From an uncultured Candidatus Melainabacteria bacterium (GTDB taxonomy: Bacteria > Cyanobacteriota > Vampirovibrionia > Gastranaerophilales > Gastranaerophilaceae), in assembly GCA_949915775.1 (NCBI GenBank), contig CATLEG010000003.1, positions 1 through 55,607 on the forward strand: DNA of 55,607 bases, in the 5' to 3' direction. Made by a program: the position numbers and the translations under genes. Positions 15,468 through 23,471 of this stretch are shown piece by piece (the first letter of the stretch is position 1; each line of letters starts with the position of its first letter). The notes under the pieces were generated by a model, which was not told the DNA's origin, did no database searches, and saw only the letters and a list, made by a program, of their open reading frames with translations.

Positions 15468-16517
15468 TCACATCATATCTTCAGCTTCATCAGGATCTCG
15501 AAGATTAGTAGAAATTACTGATTGATAAAATAATATATCTTTATCGATAGTATTTGGTTTTTTAAATCCGTTCGCATCTATTATTGCTCCAACACAAGCT
15601 CTTTCATCATTATATGAAACATTACCGCCTCTTATTTCAGATGTCATACCTTCGCTTAATGAAGAGTCCGATTCAAAATTAGCATTTGACATACAATTAG
15701 ATTCATATCCTATTATGATATTAACTCCATCAGCTGTTGTCACTCCTGCAAGTTCAATTCCTTGATGAGTTTTGACTAAAGCAAGATTTAATGAATTTGT
15801 AGTATATATTGTTGATTCAGCAAATGTCAAACCGGAAGAATCATCTCCAGCTCTTTTAAGTCTATGAGGCCTCAACAAGTCTATGGCAGAATCTGTTTTA
15901 TTGCCAGAAGAAGTCTGTTTTGCACCTTCCTGTTTAAATTCTTCAACAAAACAAGAAGATAATTCATTTTCACTACATACTTTCAAAATTTTAAGTTCAT
16001 TTTTAAGATTAAGAACAAAATCCCCTGTATTAGAACATTCTGACAAAACTCCTTTTGCATGAAGCATATTAATAGCTTGAGAAAGCTTACTTTGTGCAGC
16101 TTTTCTTTGATTTTCGTAAACTGTGTCATTGATCTTATTAATTAATACAGGCATAGTAATAGCTGCCACAACACCGATAATGCCGAGGGTAATTAAAACC
16201 TCTGCCAAAGTAAATCCAGAGCAAATTTTAACCTTTCGGCGGGGTGAAAAAACCTCCGCCAAAGTAAATCCGGAGCAAAATTTAACCTTCCGGCGGGGTG
16301 AAAAAACCTCCGCCAAAGTAAATCCGGAGCAAAATTTAACCTTCAGGCAGGGTAAAAAAACCTCCGCTAGAGTGAAATCTGCGCCTCGCAAAAAACAATA
16401 CTTATGAGATTTAGCCTGCACAACATCCTCAAAACCCTTTCCTAGTAAACATTTCCGCCTAAGGTGGGGGGGGGGGGGGGTGTAATCCCAAATAAAAAAC
16501 CAAACATAATACAACAC
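15468..16517 (-). CDS. Type IV pilin-like (pseudopilin) protein with repeated prepilin leader and C15 tract
   Basis: The mature part begins at SG|FTLAEVLITLGIIGVVAAI, a class III-like prepilin peptidase site with Glu at +5 and a hydrophobic helix. It is followed by about 230 residues of globular pilin. Upstream in the leader, the FTLAEV-coding segment is repeated in 54-bp units (16199-16360). The only start that fits the ribosome site AAAGG and the promoter is ATG 16507 (MFGFLFG...). It is out of frame with the pilin at the present C15 tract (16466-16480), and C16 or C13 would join them. The listed start is the in-frame GTG, which sits too close to the ribosome site. This is probably a phase-variable surface gene shown in the OFF state. 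Confidence 0.75.
   Translation of the reverse strand: MLYYVWFFIWDYTPPPPHLRRKCLLGKGFEDVVQAKSHKYCFLRGADFTLAEVFLPCLKVKFCSGFTLAEVFSPRRKVKFCSGFTLAEVFSPRRKVKICSGFTLAEVLITLGIIGVVAAITMPVLINKINDTVYENQRKAAQSKLSQAINMLHAKGVLSECSNTGDFVLNLKNELKILKVCSENELSSCFVEEFKQEGAKQTSSGNKTDSAIDLLRPHRLKRAGDDSSGLTFAESTIYTTNSLNLALVKTHQGIELAGVTTADGVNIIIGYESNCMSNANFESDSSLSEGMTSEIRGGNVSYNDERACVGAIIDANGFKKPNTIDKDILFYQSVISTNLRDPDEAEDMM
16199..16390 (-). repeat. 54-bp tandem repeat in pseudopilin leader
   Basis: Three full units (16199-16252, 16253-16306, 16307-16360) and a partial fourth. Each encodes 18 residues of the form FTLAEV-x6-KVK-xCSG. Units 2 and 3 differ at only a few bases. Only the innermost FTLAEV is followed by the hydrophobic helix a prepilin peptidase needs. 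Confidence 0.9.
16466..16480 (-). repeat. Homopolymer C15 tract near start of pseudopilin gene
   Basis: Fifteen C on the coding strand between the ATG at 16507 and the pilin reading frame. Tracts like this slip during replication, and a change of +1 or -2 bases would bring ATG and pilin into one frame. Confidence 0.85.
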
Positions 16518-16529
16518 CTTTCTTTACTA

Positions 16530-16558
16530 ATTATAACAAATTTATTATAAAGTGTCAA
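16530..16558 (-). promoter_or_regulatory. Consensus promoter of the pseudopilin gene
   Basis: On the minus strand: TTGACA, 17-nt spacer, TATAAT, a perfect match to the sigma-70 consensus. The upstream edge is a partial copy of the GGGACTTATATACAA inverted-repeat end found in the MITE at 22294. Confidence 0.75.
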
Positions 16559-16602
16559 TTGTATATAAGTCCCATTATATTAAATAGTAAATTGCATAAA
16601 AA

Positions 16603-16682
16603 TATCGGGGAAGGGACTCGAACCCTCAAGGTTTCCCACATGAACCTGAATCATGCGCGTCTACCAATTTCGCCACCCCGAC
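16603..16682 (-). tRNA. tRNA-Leu (anticodon CAG)
   Basis: An 80-nt class II tRNA. Acceptor GTCGGGG/CCCCGAT, D-loop TTGGTAGACGC, anticodon stem CATGA/TCATG around loop TTCAGGT, short variable arm and T-loop TTCGAGT. CCA is not encoded. The 5' end motif GCCACCCCGACAT (as + strand) is repeated 112 bp away at 16784. Confidence 0.9.
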
Positions 16683-16854
16683 ATGGTTAACTATTCAATT
16701 TTCACTATCTTGTTACATCAATGTGGCTCAATGCGTTCCACGCCCTCTCCTCGGAAGATACTTAATCTTCCTCGTCGGCAGAGTGCCACCCCGACATAAC
16801 AGTTTTATTCAATTTTTAAGATTCTGAAACAAGTTCAGAATGACAAAAATTTAT
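16683..16854. other. Spacer with duplicated tRNA-Leu 5' end and repeat fragment
   Basis: No gene is supported. It contains a second GCCACCCCGACAT (16784-16796), an imperfect hairpin GGAAGAT/ATCTTCC near 16756-16774, and a fragment of the GATTCTGAAAC...TTCAGAATGAC repeat (16821-16845). Confidence 0.5.
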
Positions 16855-17454
16855 TCACTTTATTTTCCTAAAAAATTCATCAGAAATCAACTGTGAATAT
16901 TTATTTTTTTCATTTGCGGAAATTAATAGGCGCGACTTGCCATCCGAACTTTGTGCTACAGATACAATTCCGCCTACATCACCTATCGGAAGTTTTTTTA
17001 CACGAGCTTCAAATTTTACATATGGAACATCTTTTCCATAAGAATGCATTGTGCCATGCTTTGTTACTTTTAAATCATCAACCGATATTGCCTGATATTT
17101 GACTTTGCTTAAAGCTTTTTGTAACTTTTCTTCAACATTATCAGATTTTATATCATCTGTAGTCAAAATTACTTTATCACCGGAATCTACTACAAACATT
17201 TTTTGTCCTGATGCCTTATGCTCCGCGACCACTGCATTATAACCCATGATTCCTGCGGCTTTTTCTATTTCAAATTCATCATTAATTTTCGAAAAATCAC
17301 CAACTTTTTGTGCTCGTTCAAGCATGACATCATGTGATGGATTAAAATAATTTTTTATTAAACCACCGACAAATTCCCCGCCGCCAAGAGACATAAAGCC
17401 TATTACGGCCAATGTTAATAATAAAGCTCTTAATATATTTTTTAAACATCCCAT
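16855..17454 (-). CDS. Membrane-anchored hypothetical protein (199 aa)
   Basis: A 199-residue protein with one N-terminal hydrophobic segment (ILRALLLTLAVIGFMSLGGG, about residues 7-26) that acts as an uncleaved anchor or signal. The soluble part is alpha/beta with a repeated KVILTTDDIKSD/YQAISVDDLKVT pattern, ending in KYSQLISDEFFRKIK. No family is recognised. It starts 37 bp from the mutS ATG in divergent orientation, so the two promoters overlap each other's 5' ends. Confidence 0.6.
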   Translation of the reverse strand: MGCLKNILRALLLTLAVIGFMSLGGGEFVGGLIKNYFNPSHDVMLERAQKVGDFSKINDEFEIEKAAGIMGYNAVVAEHKASGQKMFVVDSGDKVILTTDDIKSDNVEEKLQKALSKVKYQAISVDDLKVTKHGTMHSYGKDVPYVKFEARVKKLPIGDVGGIVSVAQSSDGKSRLLISANEKNKYSQLISDEFFRKIK

Positions 17455-17491
17455 GTTGAAATCTCACTTATGTTATATTATTATTATAACT

Positions 17492-20065
17492 ATGACAAAA
17501 TCAGAAATCAATCCAATAAATTCAGCAGACGTATCATTAGATGATTTAACATCATCAATGAAAGAATATTTAAAAGTAAAACATCAACATCCTGATAAAA
17601 TTGTACTGTATCAGCTTGGTGATTTTTACGAAACCTTTTTTGAGGATGCATATACTATGTCAAAAGAGTTGGAATTAACTCTTACCGGACGTGAACAAGG
17701 CGGACTTGGCAGAATTCCTCTTGCTGGTATTCCTATTAAAGCTGTTAATAATTATCTTGAAAAACTTGTTCAAAAAAACTATAAAGTCGTAATTTGCGAT
17801 CAATATGATGATATTAATGAAAAAGGTAAACCTACAATTAAAAGAAATATTGTTCGTGTTGTAACATCCGGAACTTTAACCGAAAGCGATTTATTAAAAC
17901 AAAATTCCAATAATTACATATGTGCTTTATTTAATTATAACGATACATGGGGATTTTCATACGCAGATATTTCTACAGGCGAATTTAAAGTTACTCAAGC
18001 ACCATTTAAGTCAATCCTATCTGAATTGACAAGAATATCACCGTCAGAAATAATTGGCCCTTCTGCAAAACAAGAAATTAAACCTTTCCAAATCGTTCCC
18101 GAAGAAAAAATCGATTTGCCAGATGAAATTACAAAATTTTATAATTGTACCAAAATTCCTCCTGAAGTTTTTGAAGAAAATTTTTCTTTAAATAATTTAA
18201 AAAGTGTATTTCAGACAAATTCACTTGAATCTTTTGGATACGATAGATATAAAATCGGATTTAGAGCTGCCGGAGCTTTATTGGCTTATGTTTGGGAAAA
18301 CATGAAAAATAACGTTCCTAAATTTGAAAGAATTGAACCTTATGAACTTTCTGAATATTTGATTCTTGATGGAAATACACATAAAAATTTAGAATTAACA
18401 GAAACTTTAAGAGAAAAAAATAAATATGGCTCGCTTTTATGGGCAGTTGACAAAACCAGAACCAATATGGGTGCAAGATTATTGAAAAACTGGATTTGCC
18501 AGCCTTTGAAAAATGTTGAAGATATTATTAATAGACAAAATGCGATAAGTGAACTGGTTGATAAAAGTAATGAACGTTTAAATATTGGTAATTTACTTGA
18601 AAAAATATATGATATTCAAAGACTTGCAACCAGATTATCAAATAATTCGGCTAATCCAAAGGATTTTTTAAGTTTAAGAGATTCATTGTCAGTTTTACCT
18701 GAATTACTTGATGCTGTACAAAATTTGGAATATAATCCTCTAGCATCTATCGCAAAATATAGAGATGAAATTTCAGATTTTACACATCTTATCGACAGAA
18801 CAATTTTAGAAAAGGCACCGGCATTAATTAAAGACGGAAACATTATCAAAGAAGGGGTTTCCGGAGATTTAGATTATCTTCGTGATTTATTGACCGGCGG
18901 TGAAAAATGGTTAAAAGAATTTGAAGAAAAAGAAAAAGAAAAAACCGGAATTAAATCTTTGAAAATTGGATTTAATAAAGTTTTTGGATATTTTATTGAA
19001 ATTACGAATTCATATTTAAATCAAATTCCTCAAGACTACGTAAGAAAACAAACTTTAACAACAGCGGAAAGATTTATTACTGAAGAATTAAAACGTCATG
19101 AAGATGATGTGTTATCTGCTAAATTCAAATCCACAGAACTTGAATATAAACTATTTTGTGAATTTAGAGAATATTCAAAAGAATTTGTGTCCAAAATAAG
19201 AGAAATTGCAGAATGTATTGCCAATTGTGATGTTTATACATCACTTGCTGATATTGCTTGTGAAAATAATTACTGCAAACCAATAATTGATGATTCTGAT
19301 GATTTTATTATTAAAAACGGACGTCATCCTGTATTAGAAAAGATTTTACCTCTCGGAGAATATGTTGCAAATGATTTACAGCTTAAATGTAATTCTTTAG
19401 AAGATACCCAATTTATGATATTAACCGGACCTAATATGGCCGGCAAATCTACTTATATGCGGCAAAATGCTTTAATTGCAATACTTGCGCAAATAGGTTC
19501 ATGGGTTCCTGCTGACTATGCAAAAATTGGGATTGTAGATAAAATCTTTACACGTGTTGGCGCATCTGACGATTTAACACTTGGTCAATCAACATTTATG
19601 GTTGAAATGATTGAAACTGCTTGTATCTTAAACTCTGCAACAGAAAGAAGTTTTATATTACTGGATGAAATAGGACGCGGTACAAGTACATATGACGGAG
19701 TCGCAATCGCATGGTCTGTTGCTGAATTTATCGCAACAAAAATTAAAGCCAGATGTATTTTTGCAACTCATTACCACGAACTCAATGTAATGACAAACAC
19801 TTATCCGCAAATCAAAAATTTCCGTATAACTATAAGTGAAGAAAATGGAGAAATTGAGTTTTTAAGAAAAATAGTTCAAGGCGGTGCAAGTAAAAGTTAT
19901 GGTATTCAAGTTGCCAAAATGGCTGGACTGCCAGCAACAGTTGTTAAAAGATCTCAAGAATTAATGACAAGAATGCAAAAAGATAACGCTCAAAACCTTG
20001 CAACACGCAAACGCCCTGTTGATACACCAACTGTTGATATTCCGCAGCTAAACTTGTTTAATTAA
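17492..20065 (+). CDS. mutS: DNA mismatch repair protein MutS
   Basis: An 857-residue MutS with all domains. The N-terminal mismatch-binding domain has QLGDFYETFFEDA; here the Phe-x-Glu wedge is FYE. The connector, lever and clamp follow. The C-terminal ATPase has Walker A GPNMAGKSTYMRQNA, LLDEIGRGTSTYDG and ATHYHEL. It ends in PQLNLFN, a good beta-clamp-binding pentapeptide (QLNLF). The ATG at 17492 is preferred; the in-frame ATG at 17453 lies inside the divergent gene. mutL is not nearby. It meets rnhB tail to tail with a 3-nt gap. Confidence 0.97.
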   Translation: MTKSEINPINSADVSLDDLTSSMKEYLKVKHQHPDKIVLYQLGDFYETFFEDAYTMSKELELTLTGREQGGLGRIPLAGIPIKAVNNYLEKLVQKNYKVVICDQYDDINEKGKPTIKRNIVRVVTSGTLTESDLLKQNSNNYICALFNYNDTWGFSYADISTGEFKVTQAPFKSILSELTRISPSEIIGPSAKQEIKPFQIVPEEKIDLPDEITKFYNCTKIPPEVFEENFSLNNLKSVFQTNSLESFGYDRYKIGFRAAGALLAYVWENMKNNVPKFERIEPYELSEYLILDGNTHKNLELTETLREKNKYGSLLWAVDKTRTNMGARLLKNWICQPLKNVEDIINRQNAISELVDKSNERLNIGNLLEKIYDIQRLATRLSNNSANPKDFLSLRDSLSVLPELLDAVQNLEYNPLASIAKYRDEISDFTHLIDRTILEKAPALIKDGNIIKEGVSGDLDYLRDLLTGGEKWLKEFEEKEKEKTGIKSLKIGFNKVFGYFIEITNSYLNQIPQDYVRKQTLTTAERFITEELKRHEDDVLSAKFKSTELEYKLFCEFREYSKEFVSKIREIAECIANCDVYTSLADIACENNYCKPIIDDSDDFIIKNGRHPVLEKILPLGEYVANDLQLKCNSLEDTQFMILTGPNMAGKSTYMRQNALIAILAQIGSWVPADYAKIGIVDKIFTRVGASDDLTLGQSTFMVEMIETACILNSATERSFILLDEIGRGTSTYDGVAIAWSVAEFIATKIKARCIFATHYHELNVMTNTYPQIKNFRITISEENGEIEFLRKIVQGGASKSYGIQVAKMAGLPATVVKRSQELMTRMQKDNAQNLATRKRPVDTPTVDIPQLNLFN

Positions 20066-20068
20066 TAT

Positions 20069-20824
20069 TTAAAATAAACTTAATTGTTCTTGTTTCGCAA
20101 AATGTTTTTCTAAATATGATTTTCTATGATAAGGAGAAAGTCCATACTTATCAATTGCTGCCATATGATCTTTTGTTAAATATCCGTTATTTTTAGCCCA
20201 GCCATACTGAGGATACTCCTCATCCAATTTTAACATATATCTATCACGTTCAACTTTTGCTAATATACTGGCAGCAGCGATAGATGCCGAACGTCCATCA
20301 CCTTTTATAACATATTTTTGCGAAAATTTTAATCCCGGTATTTGAAAATTACCATCAACCAGAACCATCAATTTATCATAATCAGCTTCTTCTTCAACAT
20401 CTTCAACAGCCTGACGCATTGCACCTAATGATGCTTGAAGAATATTTTTGCGTTCTATAACATCAACTCCTGCGTAAACTGTCGAATTTATCGTTTCATT
20501 TTTTATAATTTCATATAATTCTTCACGATGTTTTTTTGAAACTTTTTTGCTGTCATTAAGGTTTACAAGCCTTTCAATCAAATCTTTATTACGATTTTGA
20601 AAACAAACAGCACTGGCAAAAACAGCCCCGACTCCAGAGCCTCTTCCCGCTTCATCTGTGCCGATAACAGTTCTTTTCTGATTATAATCAAATGTAAATA
20701 GTTGAATTACCGGTGAATCTACCGTAAGTTTTGTTTTAAGTTTGCGGCTCGTTTTTTTATTACGGCTTTTTATTAATTTTTCATCACACATCGGTTCATG
20801 ACCGAATTTATTACGAAATTCCAT
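20069..20824 (-). CDS. rnhB: Ribonuclease HII
   Basis: A 251-residue enzyme that cleaves RNA in RNA/DNA hybrids, including single misincorporated ribonucleotides. The catalytic Asp-Glu is in GTDEAGRG, followed by the Asp in MVLVDGNF, and YVIKGDGRSASIAAASILAKVERD is the family signature. The usual DEAGRGPxAGPV reads DEAGRGSGVGAV. It has a basic N-terminal extension of about 45 residues, and the C-terminus EQLSLF is a near-ideal beta-clamp-binding motif. Its ATG directly follows the rbgA stop, with the ribosome site GAGG inside that gene. The operon is rplS-rbgA-rnhB. Confidence 0.95.
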   Translation of the reverse strand: MEFRNKFGHEPMCDEKLIKSRNKKTSRKLKTKLTVDSPVIQLFTFDYNQKRTVIGTDEAGRGSGVGAVFASAVCFQNRNKDLIERLVNLNDSKKVSKKHREELYEIIKNETINSTVYAGVDVIERKNILQASLGAMRQAVEDVEEEADYDKLMVLVDGNFQIPGLKFSQKYVIKGDGRSASIAAASILAKVERDRYMLKLDEEYPQYGWAKNNGYLTKDHMAAIDKYGLSPYHRKSYLEKHFAKQEQLSLF

Positions 20825-21667
20825 TTAAACCTCATCCAAAATAAACTTACCGATTTTACCTTCTCTAAAATCTCTTAAAACATATACAGAAGTTCTTTCA
20901 ATATCCGGTTCACCACCTGCAATAATCCAATTACGGGCTTTTGCAATATCTTCAAGTGTTAAATTTTCCACTTTATAAAAATCTTTTGTAATTTGTGAAT
21001 ATTTTTCATCAAGCATACAAAGAAGTTCTTTTGCTACAACTTCATTAGAATAAGCGTTTTCAGAAACAGCATTCACAAAAGCGAGCTTTCTTGCGCGCAT
21101 TTGGTCTTCCTGTTTCATCGGGATTATCCCCGGCGTATCAAGTAATTCCAGCTGCGGATTAATTCTTACCCACTGTTGTTGACGGGTGACACCTGCTTTT
21201 GCCCCGATTTTGGTTTTAGAAGAGCGTGTTAATTTATTTATAATACTGGATTTTCCCACATTCGGCATTCCGACAACCATAACACGCGCCGGTCTGCGAA
21301 GCAGACCTTTTTTCATTAACGCTTGAATACGCGGCTCTGATAATTCAACTGCTTTTTTTACAATATAATTTAAATCCTTGGAATTTTTTGCATCAGATTT
21401 TATAACAGGAAACCCTGTTTCTTCTTCAATAGCTTTTATAAACTTATTTAATTCTGTAGTATCTGTTAAATCAGCTTTATTAAGCAAAATTAAACGGGGC
21501 TTTTGACCTAAAAGCCCCGCAATATTATCGTAACTGCTTGAAAAAGGCAGTCTCGCATCAATAACTTCAATAACCGCATCCACTAACGACAATTGTTCTT
21601 TAAGCTTTCTTTCCGCTTTAGCAATATGACCGGGATACCAGTGTATGTGAAGTTTATCTTTTTTCAA
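20825..21667 (-). CDS. rbgA: Ribosome biogenesis GTPase (YlqF/RbgA)
   Basis: A 280-residue circularly permuted GTPase that helps mature the 50S subunit. The motif order is G4 LLNKADLTD (about 60), then G1 [12 protein letters not shown] (about 133), then G3 LDTPGI (about 177). N-terminal [14 protein letters not shown] is the family hallmark. The position between rplS and rnhB is the arrangement seen in many Firmicutes and cyanobacteria. The start overlaps rplS by 14 nt, giving translational coupling. Confidence 0.95.
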   Translation of the reverse strand: MKKDKLHIHWYPGHIAKAERKLKEQLSLVDAVIEVIDARLPFSSSYDNIAGLLGQKPRLILLNKADLTDTTELNKFIKAIEEETGFPVIKSDAKNSKDLNYIVKKAVELSEPRIQALMKKGLLRRPARVMVVGMPNVGKSSIINKLTRSSKTKIGAKAGVTRQQQWVRINPQLELLDTPGIIPMKQEDQMRARKLAFVNAVSENAYSNEVVAKELLCMLDEKYSQITKDFYKVENLTLEDIAKARNWIIAGGEPDIERTSVYVLRDFREGKIGKFILDEV

Positions 21668-22007
21668 TTTTTTCCTTGATACGAGTAGCTTTACCAGAAC
21701 GTTCTCTCAAATAGTAAAGTTTAGAACGTCTTACATCACCTTTTCTAAGAACAGTAATTTTTTCAATTCTTGGAGAGTTAAGCAAGAATACACGTTCAAC
21801 ACCAACACCTTGGAAAACTTTTCTAACAGTAATAGTTTTGTTAATACCAGCACCATGTTTTTTAATAACAGTGCCTTCGAAAGCCTGAATTCTTTCTTTG
21901 TTACCTTCAACGATTCTTACGAAAACCTTTACTGTATCACCAGGATTAGCATCAGGAAGGTTTTCTCTTAAAAATGGTTGTTCCAATTGATCAATAATAG
22001 GGTTCAT
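21654..22007 (-). CDS. rplS: 50S ribosomal protein L19
   Basis: A 117-residue ribosomal protein, the normal length. It carries [22 protein letters not shown], then [24 protein letters not shown] and [17 protein letters not shown], all typical of L19, which sits at the subunit interface. AAAGGAAATTT precedes the ATG. First gene of the rplS-rbgA-rnhB unit. trmD, which often precedes rplS, is not here. Confidence 0.97.
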   Translation of the reverse strand: MNPIIDQLEQPFLRENLPDANPGDTVKVFVRIVEGNKERIQAFEGTVIKKHGAGINKTITVRKVFQGVGVERVFLLNSPRIEKITVLRKGDVRRSKLYYLRERSGKATRIKEKIEKR

Positions 22008-22154
22008 TTTAAATTTCCTTTATAATTATATTTCGTACTTTTTTGAATTCCTTAAATCGATGTTCCACAAATACACCGACGCACGCATAATTATCGTAGA
22101 ACAAATGAAGAAAAATTTCAAGCAGTTTTTAAGATTTTGTAATATAATTGAATC

Positions 22155-22343
22155 ATGGCAGGCGATTACAAAAAATTATTGAATAAAAAAAAGAAAAAGG
22201 TATTTGCTGACCCTAAAAATATGGGTGTAAATATTGACAAAAATGAGTATTACGAGATAATTTTGTCAAATTCCGCACATCCAGAAAACATAAGGGACTT
22301 ATATACAAGTTTACACAGAAATAGTCCCAATCAGTCATGCTGA
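22155..22343 (+). CDS. Small basic protein, C-terminus replaced by a MITE insertion
   Basis: A 62-residue frame with a Lys-rich start (KKLLNKKKKKVFADPKNMGVN). A miniature transposable element inserted at 22294, after codon 46 (PENI). Removing the element and one target copy would give Lys-Ser-stop, i.e. a 48-residue ancestral protein. The last 16 residues (RDLYTSLHRNSPNQSC) are therefore read from the element. No family is recognised. The ATG lacks a clear Shine-Dalgarno, and TATAAT lies just upstream, so the gene call is moderate. Confidence 0.45.
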   Translation: MAGDYKKLLNKKKKKVFADPKNMGVNIDKNEYYEIILSNSAHPENIRDLYTSLHRNSPNQSC

Positions 22344-22497
22344 ACTTGCCTCCTTTTCCCAAAATCTATTGATTTTGTGGAAAATGGGTCCTCTTGGAGT
22401 GGTTTCAGCATCTCTCATCTATGAGACCCTGAAACAATTTCAGCATGACGTATAGAGGTGGTTTTGGTGTAAACTTGTATATAAGTCCCAAACATAA
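22286..22497. mobile_element. MITE: 23-bp perfect terminal inverted repeats, 8-bp target duplication
   Basis: The element is 22294-22489 (196 bp). The left end GGGACTTATATACAAGTTTA-CAC is the exact complement of the right end. It is flanked by AAACATAA on both sides (22286-22293 and 22490-22497). It has no ORF of its own; the interior holds a nested GTCATGCTGAA/TTTCAGCATGAC inverted repeat. Solo or degenerate ends lie near 16544, 34140 and 38445. An 8-bp duplication fits several IS families (e.g. ISL3-, IS66- or IS6-like), so the parent is undecided. Confidence 0.85.
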
Positions 22498-22501
22498 AGT
22501 C

Positions 22502-22530
22502 TTGACATTTAAGCTTGTTCGGGATAAATT
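22502..22530 (+). promoter_or_regulatory. Promoter of tRNA-Leu(UAG)
   Basis: TTGACA, 17-nt spacer, TAAATT, ending 16 bp before the tRNA. The MITE right target copy ends 4 bp upstream of the -35 box. Confidence 0.6.
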
Positions 22531-22546
22531 AGTTTTACGAATGCGT

Positions 22547-22625
22547 GGGCATGTGGTGGAATGGTAGACACGCTAGTCTTAGGAACTAGTGCTAACGCGT
22601 GGGAGTTCGAGTCTCTTCATGCCCA
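22547..22625 (+). tRNA. tRNA-Leu (anticodon UAG)
   Basis: A 79-nt class II tRNA. Acceptor GGGCATG/CATGCCC, D-loop AATGGTAGACACGC, anticodon stem CTAGT/ACTAG with loop CTTAGGA, T-loop TTCGAGT, discriminator A, no encoded CCA. Its last 17 bases plus AAT are repeated downstream at 24381 and 24587. Confidence 0.93.
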
Positions 22626-22630
22626 AATAT

Positions 22631-22666
22631 AAAACAGACAATGACTTTTGTTATTGTCTGTTTTAT
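22631..22666 (+). terminator. Terminator after tRNA-Leu(UAG)
   Basis: AAAACAGACAATGAC tttt GTTATTGTCTGTTTT, then ATTTTG. The same hairpin is copied at 24204-24239 and, slightly shortened, at 24607-24638. Confidence 0.85.
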
Positions 22667-22735
22667 TTTGTACGTAAATATTATCCTGTCTTTTATTATG
22701 TTTATTGATTTTTAGCAGGTTCAAAAATGTAAAAT

Positions 22736-23038
22736 CTATGCAACTTTTAAAGTATAGCCAAGTTCTTTTAGCACTTTTAATATAGTATCAAATTGAGGAG
22801 TTACTTCTCCTTTAAATATTGCATACAAATTGCTTCTTGAAATACCAGTTTTTCTGGAAAGATTTGAAATGTTGCCTTTCGCTCTTACTACATATTCTAA
22901 TGAACGCACAAAGGCATTAAGATTTCCGTCTTGCAAATATTCTTCCAAATTTAAAGACAACCATTCTTTAATATCTTCTTCTGTTTTTAATTCATTTGCT
23001 ATCATACCAGATAAGTCAAAATCTTTTATATTCTTCAT
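22736..23038 (-). CDS. HigA-like antitoxin (addiction module antidote), module 1
   Basis: A 100-residue HI1420-type antidote. The N-terminal toxin-binding part has DLSGMIANELKTEEDIKEWL, and the C-terminal XRE helix-turn-helix reads ISNLSRKTGISRSNLYAIFKGEVTPQFDTILKVLKELGYTL. It is the second gene of a toxin-first operon, one nt after the toxin stop. Together with the toxin it should bind the palindrome at 23367. About 45% identical by eye to the antitoxin of module 2 (24707). Confidence 0.88.
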   Translation of the reverse strand: MKNIKDFDLSGMIANELKTEEDIKEWLSLNLEEYLQDGNLNAFVRSLEYVVRAKGNISNLSRKTGISRSNLYAIFKGEVTPQFDTILKVLKELGYTLKVA

Positions 23039-23039
23039 T

Positions 23040-23360
23040 TTATATTCCTTTCAATTTAGTTATAATTTCTTTTGCTGTTTTAATATCTTTTACTTGCGAT
23101 TTTTTATCACCGCCATTTATGAGTAAAACAATAATGTTATTTTTTATGGTGTAGTAAACCCTGTAACCCGAACCAAAAGTAAACCTAAGTTCGTATAAAT
23201 ATTCGTCAAGTTGTTTATAATCACCAAAGTTGCCATCTTTTAATCGGTCAAATCTCAACAAAATCCGCTTTCTCGTTGTTCCATCCAGTGATTTCAACCA
23301 ATCTTTTATTGGCTCTTTGCCATTATCGTCTACATAATTTGAAATTGTATATCCTATCAT
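23040..23360 (-). CDS. RelE/HigB-type toxin (Gp49-like), module 1
   Basis: A 106-residue toxin of the phage Gp49/HigB family, a ribosome-dependent mRNA interferase fold. Family marks are IKDWLKSLDGTTRKRILLRFDRL, then ELRFTFGSGYRVYYTI, IVLLINGGDKKSQ and DIKTAKEI. The toxin precedes its antitoxin, as in HI1419-HI1420. The predicted transcription start falls at about the ATG, so the mRNA may be leaderless. Confidence 0.9.
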   Translation of the reverse strand: MIGYTISNYVDDNGKEPIKDWLKSLDGTTRKRILLRFDRLKDGNFGDYKQLDEYLYELRFTFGSGYRVYYTIKNNIIVLLINGGDKKSQVKDIKTAKEIITKLKGI

Positions 23361-23366
23361 ATCAAT

Positions 23367-23395
23367 ATTGTACTATATCTAGTACAATGCGTCAA
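23367..23395 (-). promoter_or_regulatory. Promoter and operator of toxin-antitoxin module 1
   Basis: On the minus strand: TTGACG, 17-nt spacer, TACAAT. The spacer and -10 box lie inside a 22-bp palindrome, ATTGTACTA-TATC-TAGTACAAT (23367-23388), the expected autoregulatory site of the toxin-antitoxin complex. Confidence 0.75.
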
Positions 23396-23471
23396 TAGTT
23401 ATAATATACTAGCAAATTTATTTTTTACGGGTTTTATGATAATGTAATACTAAGATTAAGGAGTATATTTG

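Noticed and set aside
16199-16390. Tandem repeat as a CRISPR array
   Set aside because: Units are contiguous 54-bp coding repeats without unique spacers and lie inside a reading frame.
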